Translations under genes and position numbers: made by a program
NCBI GenBank assembly: GCA_036260375.1
Contig: DASZZZ010000065.1
Location: forward strand, 1 to 64,000
Length of the DNA stretch: 64,000 bases
Reading direction: 5' to 3'
Source of the DNA: DASZZZ01 sp036260375
Lineage (GTDB): Bacteria; Actinomycetota; CADDZG01; WHSQ01
The notes under the pieces: model-generated
What the model saw: only the letters and a program-made list of their open reading frames with translations
Told to the model about the DNA's origin: nothing
Database searches by the model: none
Part shown: positions 59,299 through 64,000 of the stretch, one piece after another
How the letters are laid out: each line of letters starts with the position of its first letter
How positions within the stretch are numbered: the first letter of the stretch is position 1

Positions 59299-60573
59299 AT
59301 GGCCATCGAGCTCATCATCGCCGTCGCGCTGGTGGCGGCGAACGGCTTCTTCGTGGCGTCGGAGTTCGCGATCGCGCGGCTGCGGCCGACGCAGGTCGCC
59401 GACTTCCTGCGCGAGCGCCGTCCCGGCGCGCGCTCGGCGCACCACGCCGTCACGCACATCGACTCCTACCTGTCGGCCTGCCAGCTCGGCATCACGCTCG
59501 CGTCGCTGGGCCTCGGCGCCGTCGGCGAGCCCGCGTTCCACCAGCTGCTCGAGCCGCTGCTCGGCGACAGCGCGCACATCGCCGGCTTCGGCCTGGCGTC
59601 GGCCGTCGCGTTCCTCGTCATCACCGTCCTCCACGTCGTCCTCGGCGAGCTCGCGCCGAAGAGCGCGGCGATCTCCCGGACGGCGCCGATGGCCCTCGCG
59701 CTCGCGCCGCCGATGCGCGCCTTCTACCTCGCGACCAAGCCGTTCGTCGACGCCTTCAACGGCCTGGGCAATCTCGTCCTCAAGCCGTTCGGCATCCCGC
59801 CCGCGTCCGAGGCCGGCCATGCGCCGCACAGCGAGGACGAGCTGCGCGAGCTGCTGCGCGAGAGCCGCGAGGGCGGCCTCATCGAGCGAGACGAGCAGCA
59901 GCTGTCGGAGGCGGCGCTCGTGTTCGGCGATCGGCGCGCGCGCGAGGTCATGACGCCGCGCTCGGAGGTCAGCCACGTCACGGCGGGCGAGGAGCCCCGC
60001 AAGATCGCCGAGAAGGCCATGGCGAGCGGCCACACGCGGCTGCCCGTGGCCGAGGCGGGCGGCGGGCTCGAGTCGGCCGTGGGGTTCATCAACGCCAAGG
60101 ACCTGCTGCCGGTCGCCTTCGGCGGTGTGGACGACGGCCAGCGGCTGCGCGTGCGCCCGCTCGCCCGCGTGGCGGAGTCCACGCGCCTCGACGAGGTGCT
60201 GCGCGAGATGCGCCGCGACCGCCGCCATCTGGCGCTCGTCTTCGACGAGCACGGGACGGTCGTCGGGCTCATCACGCTCGAGGACATCCTCGAGGAGCTC
60301 GTGGGCGAGATCGAGGACGAGTTCGACCCGCGCGAGCCCGAGCCGATCCGCGCGGACGACGGCGGCGTGCGCATCGACGGCGGGGCGCCGCTGCGGCTCG
60401 TCGCCGAGCGCCTGGGGATGGACGTCGACGCGCCGCACGAGGCGACGATCGGCGGGTACGTGACCCAGCGCCTCGGCCGCGTCCCCGATCCGGACGAGGT
60501 CGTCGAGGTCGACGGCGTGCGCTTCACCGTGCTCGACGCCGACGACACGCGGATCACGGCGCTTCGGGCCTGA
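59299..60573 (+). CDS. CNNM/CorC-type membrane protein with CBS domains
   Basis: A 424-residue magnesium/cobalt-efflux-like or ion-homeostasis protein. Residues ~1-180 are a DUF21 (CNNM) membrane domain with helices such as IELIIAVALVAANGFFVASE; ASLGLGAVGEPAFHQLL is typical. Residues ~200-330 are paired CBS domains (REVMTPRSEVSHV, LEDILEELVGEIEDEFD), and the last ~80 residues are a CorC_HlyC domain. ATG 59299 is 8 bases after the preceding stop. The last 20 bases overlap the convergent GNAT gene. Confidence 0.92.
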   Translation: MAIELIIAVALVAANGFFVASEFAIARLRPTQVADFLRERRPGARSAHHAVTHIDSYLSACQLGITLASLGLGAVGEPAFHQLLEPLLGDSAHIAGFGLASAVAFLVITVLHVVLGELAPKSAAISRTAPMALALAPPMRAFYLATKPFVDAFNGLGNLVLKPFGIPPASEAGHAPHSEDELRELLRESREGGLIERDEQQLSEAALVFGDRRAREVMTPRSEVSHVTAGEEPRKIAEKAMASGHTRLPVAEAGGGLESAVGFINAKDLLPVAFGGVDDGQRLRVRPLARVAESTRLDEVLREMRRDRRHLALVFDEHGTVVGLITLEDILEELVGEIEDEFDPREPEPIRADDGGVRIDGGAPLRLVAERLGMDVDAPHEATIGGYVTQRLGRVPDPDEVVEVDGVRFTVLDADDTRITALRA

Positions 60574-61264
60574 CGCGCCGCAGGAACGTCCACGTGACGC
60601 CGATCGGCTCGAAGCCGAGGCGCGCGTAGAGACCCTTGGGCCAGTCGTCGGCGTCGGCGACGAGGAAGACGAGGTCGTGGCCCATGGCGACGGCGGCGTC
60701 GACGGCGAGGCTCACCGTCGCGCGCGCCAGCCCGCGGCCCCGGTGGGCGCGCAGCGTGCCGACGTCCTCGACCTGGGCGACGGTCCCGTCCGAGTACAGG
60801 GTCGCGACCGTCGCGTCGACGCCGTCGGCCGCGCCGACGAAGTACCGCGCCGTCGGGACGGATGCCGCCAGGGCGCGGCGGGCGTCGAGGATCTCGCGCA
60901 GGTGGCGCGCGGAGATGCCGGGCATCGTCTCGCGGGCGATCGCGGCGTCGGCCACGGCGAGGGTGTCCGCGTCGACCTCGCGCGCGAGGCCCGCGGCGGC
61001 CGGCCGGTCGCGCGGCCGGCGCAGCGCCATGTGGACGTCGCGCTCGGCGTGCCAGCCGCGATCGCGCAGACGCGGCGCCAGGCGCTCGCCGGTGTCGGCG
61101 CGCGTCACCACGGCGCGCCGGTGCGGGAGGCCGGCGTAGAGGTCCTCGAGCGCGGCCACGAGCGCGTCCATGCCGACGTCGCCGTCGACGTAGAGGGCGT
61201 TGAGCGCCTGCGAGCGCGGGAGGCGGGGGTGCCTGAGCGCCTCGCCCAGCGGGTGTGCGATCAC
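60554..61264 (-). CDS. GNAT family N-acetyltransferase
   Basis: A 236-residue two-module protein. The C-terminal half (about 120-236) is a GNAT domain: VEDVGTLRAHRGRGLARATV contains the acetyl-CoA pyrophosphate loop, and GLYARLGFEPIGVTWTFLRR ends it. The N-terminal half is less conserved, with ALEDLYAGLPHRRAVVTR. The called GTG 61264 has no ribosome-binding site; coding-like sequence (FARALAFERRRERAACEA) continues upstream in frame to about 61330 without any start codon, so the true start is uncertain. It overlaps the CNNM/CorC gene tail-to-tail by 20 bases. Confidence 0.82.
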   Translation of the reverse strand: MIAHPLGEALRHPRLPRSQALNALYVDGDVGMDALVAALEDLYAGLPHRRAVVTRADTGERLAPRLRDRGWHAERDVHMALRRPRDRPAAAGLAREVDADTLAVADAAIARETMPGISARHLREILDARRALAASVPTARYFVGAADGVDATVATLYSDGTVAQVEDVGTLRAHRGRGLARATVSLAVDAAVAMGHDLVFLVADADDWPKGLYARLGFEPIGVTWTFLRRVRPEAP

Positions 61265-61328
61265 CGCCTCGCACGCCGCGCGCTCCCGGCGGCGCTCGAA
61301 CGCCAGGGCGCGCGCGAAGTCGGCCTCG

Positions 61329-61937
61329 TCAGTCCTCGTCGTCGTCCTCGCCGGTGCGGCGGATCACGATCCGGTCCTCCTCGATCGTGACCGTCACCGG
61401 CCGGTGCCCGGCCCAGTGCTCCGCGTAGACCGGATCGTCGGCCACGGCCGGGTCGAGCCACAGCCCGTAGCCCTCCTCGCCGTGGTCGAACGTGCCCTCG
61501 AGCTCGCGGGTCGCGGTCGCCCCGCGTCGCCGTCCGCGGCCGCCGCGGCGCCCGCGCCGGCGCGGCCTGGCGTCGCCGTCGTCCTCGACGTCGTCGTCCT
61601 CGTCGCCCGCCGCGGCGCGGCGCTCGACCTCCTCGGCGGCGCGGCGCTCGGCCTCCTCCGCCGCGCGACGCTCCTGCTCCCGGCGCTCGGCCTCGGCCGC
61701 CTCGAGCTCGGCCGCGATGAGCGCGTCGTCCTCGGCCCGCAGATCGATCTCGTCGTCGAAGTCGATGCCCGGCAGGTCCGGCGCCTCGCCGTCGGGCTCG
61801 AGCTCGTTCTGGCGCTTGAAGGCCTCGATGTCCTGAACGGTGACCTCGAGCTGATGGGCGATCCACGCGTCGGTCCGACCCTGCCGGACCCAGCCGCGGA
61901 TCTGGTTGAGGTGCGGTCGCAGTGAGCGTCGAGCCAT
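61329..61937 (-). CDS. Highly charged hypothetical protein with N-terminal HTH-like helices
   Basis: A 202-residue protein. The first ~45 residues (RPHLNQIRGWVRQGRTDAWIA, then HQLEVTVQDIEAFKRQ) look like a small helix-turn-helix. Residues ~60-130 are a Glu/Ala/Arg coiled coil (AELEAAEAERREQERR), followed by a basic patch (RPRRRGRRGGRGRRRGA) and a small C-terminal domain (GHRPVTVTIEEDRIVIRR). The function is unknown. ATG 61937 is preceded by TATAGGCT within 20 bases. The low-complexity middle is prone to replication slippage, so length may vary between strains. Confidence 0.75.
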   Translation of the reverse strand: MARRSLRPHLNQIRGWVRQGRTDAWIAHQLEVTVQDIEAFKRQNELEPDGEAPDLPGIDFDDEIDLRAEDDALIAAELEAAEAERREQERRAAEEAERRAAEEVERRAAAGDEDDDVEDDGDARPRRRGRRGGRGRRRGATATRELEGTFDHGEEGYGLWLDPAVADDPVYAEHWAGHRPVTVTIEEDRIVIRRTGEDDDED

Positions 61938-61987
61938 AGGTCGGCCGCGGAGCCTATACAAACGACAGGGCGAGGGCTCCACAGCGG

Positions 61988-62017
61988 TTGCGCTGCCGAT
62001 GGGGACGCTAGTAAGGT
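61988..62017 (+). promoter_or_regulatory. Candidate promoter for csrA
   Basis: TTGCGC (61988-61993) and TAAGGT (62012-62017) are 18 bases apart, 34 bases upstream of ATG 62052. The promoter of the divergent gene must lie within the same 114-base gap. Confidence 0.4.
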
Positions 62018-62051
62018 GCGCGAACCGCCCAGCGAGGCAGGGAGGTCATCA

Positions 62052-62291
62052 ATGCTGGTACTGACCAGGAAGTCGAATCAGAGCATCATGATCGGGGACG
62101 ACATCGAGGTGTCCGTCCTGTCGATCATGGGCGAGAAGGTGCGCATCGGGATCCAGGCGCCGCGGGACATCCCGGTCTTCCGCAAGGAGGTCTACCTCGA
62201 GATCCAGCAGGAGCGCGCGGCCGAGCTCGCGGGCTCCGGGGCGCGGTCCGAGGTCGAGGCCGCGTTGCGTCAGCTGGGCACGCCCGAGTAG
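62052..62291 (+). CDS. csrA: Carbon storage regulator CsrA
   Basis: A 79-residue RNA-binding dimer that blocks translation at GGA sites. MLVLTRKSNQSIMIGDDIEV is the canonical start, followed by KVRIGIQAPRDIPVFRKEVY, with the RNA-contacting Leu4/Arg6 and Arg44-type residues present. The last ~20 residues are a non-conserved helix. GGGAGG at 62040-62045 precedes ATG 62052. No flagellar genes or fliW lie nearby, unlike the usual Bacillus setting. CsrA is scarce in typical actinomycetes. A small RNA antagonist was not found. Confidence 0.93.
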   Translation: MLVLTRKSNQSIMIGDDIEVSVLSIMGEKVRIGIQAPRDIPVFRKEVYLEIQQERAAELAGSGARSEVEAALRQLGTPE

Positions 62292-62323
62292 CCGTCCTCG
62301 CGCACCGCCGGACACGGTGGGCG

Positions 62324-62563
62324 TCAGCCCATCACGATGTAGAGCGCGCGGAACATGGCCACGGTGACGAGCACCGCGGTTGCCAGCAGCACGAGCACGA
62401 GCAGCCAGAAGCGCGCCGACCCGGCACGCGCGCTGCGCTCGATGTGCCGGCGGCCCTGCCGCTGCCGCGCGTTGCGCAGCTGCCGTCGGCGCCGCTCGCG
62501 GTCGGCCTGGGTCTCCTCGACGAACGCGCGCTCGAGCTCGGCGAGGCTCTGTCGCATCCGCAT
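62324..62563 (-). CDS. Small C-terminally anchored membrane protein
   Basis: A 79-residue protein: a charged helical region (LAELERAFVEETQADRERRR, RQLRNARQRQGRRHIERSA) followed by one hydrophobic helix at ~55-75 (FWLLVLVLLATAVLVTVAMF) ending close to the C-terminus. It is a tail-anchored or bitopic protein of unknown function. ATG 62563 is the first start in frame; ATG 62557 is an alternative. It lies 20 bases downstream of the nuclease gene and is convergent with csrA. Confidence 0.75.
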   Translation of the reverse strand: MRMRQSLAELERAFVEETQADRERRRRQLRNARQRQGRRHIERSARAGSARFWLLVLVLLATAVLVTVAMFRALYIVMG

Positions 62564-62583
62564 CGCCACGGCGAGGCAGGCTA

Positions 62584-63081
62584 CTACCTCGCGCACGCGC
62601 CCCAGAGCCCGCGGCGCTCCCGCCGCGCGTCGCGCGCCAGCGCCGCGAAGCGGCCGGCGAAGCGGACGTTCGGCGGGATCGTCAGGGTCCGCGCGTAGGC
62701 CCCGCGCACGAGCGCCGCGTTGACGAACACCCCGTCGCCGACCCGGAAGACGTAGGCCAGCAGCCGGCCGAACCGGTCGCGGCGCTCGGCGTCGAGGACG
62801 AGGCGCACGCGGCGGCCGGCGACGAGGCGCGCGTTCTCGGCGGTCGCGCGGCGCGCGTAGCACTGCACCGGCGTGTCGGGCCGGCCGGACTCTGGCGTGT
62901 CGATGCCGATGTAGCGCACCGCGACGACGCCGCCGTCCAGGCGGACGCGGACCGTGTCGCCGTCGACGACCCGGACGACGCGGCCCGCGAGCGGGTCGGC
63001 GGGCGCGGCGTCGTCGCGGCCGCCGAGCAGGACGAGGGCGGCGGCGACGACGACGGCGAGCGGCAGCAGGGCCCGGCGCAT
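62584..63081 (-). CDS. Staphylococcal-nuclease-like secreted nuclease
   Basis: A 165-residue SNase-fold protein. Residues 1-20 form a signal or anchor segment (LLPLAVVVAAALVLLGG), then VVRVVDGDTVRVRLDGG, VRYIGIDTPES and NARLVAGRRVRLVLDAERRD, which contain the Asp/Arg/Glu catalytic and calcium-binding positions of thermonucleases. Outside-the-cell DNA/RNA hydrolysis is likely. The small membrane gene lies 20 bases after it. Confidence 0.9.
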   Translation of the reverse strand: MRRALLPLAVVVAAALVLLGGRDDAAPADPLAGRVVRVVDGDTVRVRLDGGVVAVRYIGIDTPESGRPDTPVQCYARRATAENARLVAGRRVRLVLDAERRDRFGRLLAYVFRVGDGVFVNAALVRGAYARTLTIPPNVRFAGRFAALARDARRERRGLWGACAR

Positions 63082-63100
63082 GACCGGGCGACCGTAGACG

Positions 63101-63127
63101 ACGGGGCGGCCGCGCCGGCCGCCCCGT
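63101..63127 (-). terminator. Perfect 11-bp hairpin after the DUF2090 gene
   Basis: Arms 63101-63111 and 63117-63127 are perfectly complementary around a 5-base loop, 30 bases past the stop of the minus-strand gene ending at 63158 and before the nuclease start at 63081. Confidence 0.6.
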
Positions 63128-63157
63128 TGCAGACCGGATGCGATGTCGGCGCGGGCG

Positions 63158-64000
63158 CTACGCGACCGCGGCCTGCTGCTCCTCGTAGACGCGGATGAAG
63201 CGCAGGTAGTTGTCGGCGACCTGCTGGGCGGCGGCGTCGCGCTCGAGCGAGCCGTCGAGGAAGCCCTTCAGCGCGTCCCACCAGATCGAGCGCCCGATGG
63301 CGAAGCCGACGAACCCGTCGACCGGCGCCGCGATCCGCAGCCAGTGGTCGACCTTGTCGTCGCTGGCGCCGCGGCCGAGAAGCACGCAGACGACGCCCTC
63401 GCGGCCCTCGCCCGTGCGCGCCTGCTGGGCCAGCATCTCCGCGTCCGAGCGGTCCTCGACGCCCTCGATCTTCCAGATGTCGACCTCGATGCCGTGGTCT
63501 TGGATCTCGGCGATCGCGCGGCGCATGAGCTCGGGCCGCAGCTCGGCGTCGTAGCGGTCGGAGTCGCCGCCGGCGGACTCAAGCTGCGCATCGGTGGCCG
63601 GCACCAGCAGCTCGAACAGGAACTTGCGCCCGTTGTCGTGCAGCCAGTCGGCCAGCCGCTTGAGCCGCTCGAGCTGGCGGGCGTTCATGTCGGCGTCGCC
63701 GTCCGGGTTGTAGCGGACGAGGACCTTCGAGAAGTCCGGGTCGAAGCGCTCGATGTGCTCGCCGAAGGCGTCGCCGTACTCGAAGTCGAACTCGTCTTGG
63801 CCAGACTTCTCGACGGGCATCGCGAGCTTGAGGCCGCTGCGCTTGGCCTGCTGCGGGATGTCGCCGCCGAACTGCTCGTCGACCAGCACGCCGATCTGGT
63901 CGCCGGGGACCGAGCTGCCCTCGACGGCCTTCACCATGCCCTCGTAGATCAGGTGCTTGGCGTCGGCGATCTTCCGGGTCTCCTCGTCGTTCGGGTCGCC
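63158..64000 (-). CDS. DUF2090-domain protein, truncated by the window edge
   Basis: The last ~280 residues of a gene that continues past 64000. The sequence is a TIM-barrel-like DUF2090 domain: VLVDEQFGGDIPQQAKRSGL, VLVRYNPDGDADMN, FLFELLVPATD and EVDIWKIEGVEDRSDAEML, ending with GFVGFAIGRSIWWDALKGFL. DUF2090 occurs as the C-terminal part of some IolC-type proteins and alone, and is related to tagatose-1,6-bisphosphate aldolases. An aldolase or inositol-related role is inferred only from that family link. The frame is open through base 64000 (GDPNDEETRKIADAK at the edge), so the start lies outside. Confidence 0.85.
   Translation of the reverse strand, partial: GDPNDEETRKIADAKHLIYEGMVKAVEGSSVPGDQIGVLVDEQFGGDIPQQAKRSGLKLAMPVEKSGQDEFDFEYGDAFGEHIERFDPDFSKVLVRYNPDGDADMNARQLERLKRLADWLHDNGRKFLFELLVPATDAQLESAGGDSDRYDAELRPELMRRAIAEIQDHGIEVDIWKIEGVEDRSDAEMLAQQARTGEGREGVVCVLLGRGASDDKVDHWLRIAAPVDGFVGFAIGRSIWWDALKGFLDGSLERDAAAQQVADNYLRFIRVYEEQQAAVA

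Overview
The window is about 64 kb of very GC-rich chromosome with dense, mostly plus-strand housekeeping genes. The gene set (GTG starts throughout, many leaderless-looking promoters, an actinobacterial-style protein O-mannosyltransferase, DUF1707 and FtsB-like proteins, prs-rplY-pth and rsmI-metG-tatD-rsmA-ispE-glmU clusters) suggests an actinobacterium. CsrA and an AbrB-type regulator are unusual for the well-known actinomycetes, so I infer a deep-branching lineage such as Thermoleophilia. No rRNA or other taxonomic marker is present to confirm this.

Layout. 1-4.1 kb: two unrecognised minus-strand genes, one ending in a beta-gamma-crystallin-like domain; a 28-residue pre-peptide gene; and a divergent HTH-TPR regulator, together resembling a peptide quorum-sensing cassette. 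4.2-12.7 kb: a ferric-reductase-like flavoprotein, a BON protein, two SDRs, a CoA-disulfide-reductase-like enzyme, an inositol-monophosphatase-like enzyme, an O-methyltransferase and an ABC exporter. 12.8-26.9 kb: tldD-tldE, uppP, an FmdB-type protein, a sensor diguanylate cyclase, galU-moeA-moaC, small conserved proteins, a leucyl aminopeptidase and a translin-family gene. 27.0-31.0 kb: tRNA-Ala(CGC), then a visibly AT-richer island with a frameshifted 2-hydroxyacid dehydrogenase, a membrane protein with a PLD-like domain and a divergent FAD-linked 2-hydroxyacid oxidase. 31.2-43.0 kb: core chromosome including rsmI, abrB, metG, tatD, rsmA, ispE, tRNA-Gln, glmU, prs, rplY and pth. 43.0-46.3 kb: a TetR-controlled ABC-2 exporter. 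46.3-50.9 kb: azlCD, a membrane glycosyltransferase and an esterase-BKACE operon. 50.9-64 kb: mfd, a SurA/PrsA-like lipoprotein, mazG, eno, DUF1707, ftsB, a CNNM/CorC protein, GNAT, csrA, a nuclease and a truncated DUF2090 gene at the right edge.

How the genes work together. GlmU, UppP and GalU supply cell-envelope precursors; IspE supplies isoprenoids; Prs supplies PRPP; MetG, RsmI, RsmA, Pth and L25 serve translation; MoeA and MoaC make molybdenum cofactor. Many genes overlap by 4 bases (GTGA or ATGA), showing translational coupling. At least thirteen genes have a TANNNT box ending 6-8 bases before the start codon and no ribosome-binding site, which points to widespread leaderless transcription.

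The most novel-looking items are the HTH-TPR/peptide cassette near 2.4-4.1 kb, the crystallin-like orphan operon beside it, and the small island next to tRNA-Ala.
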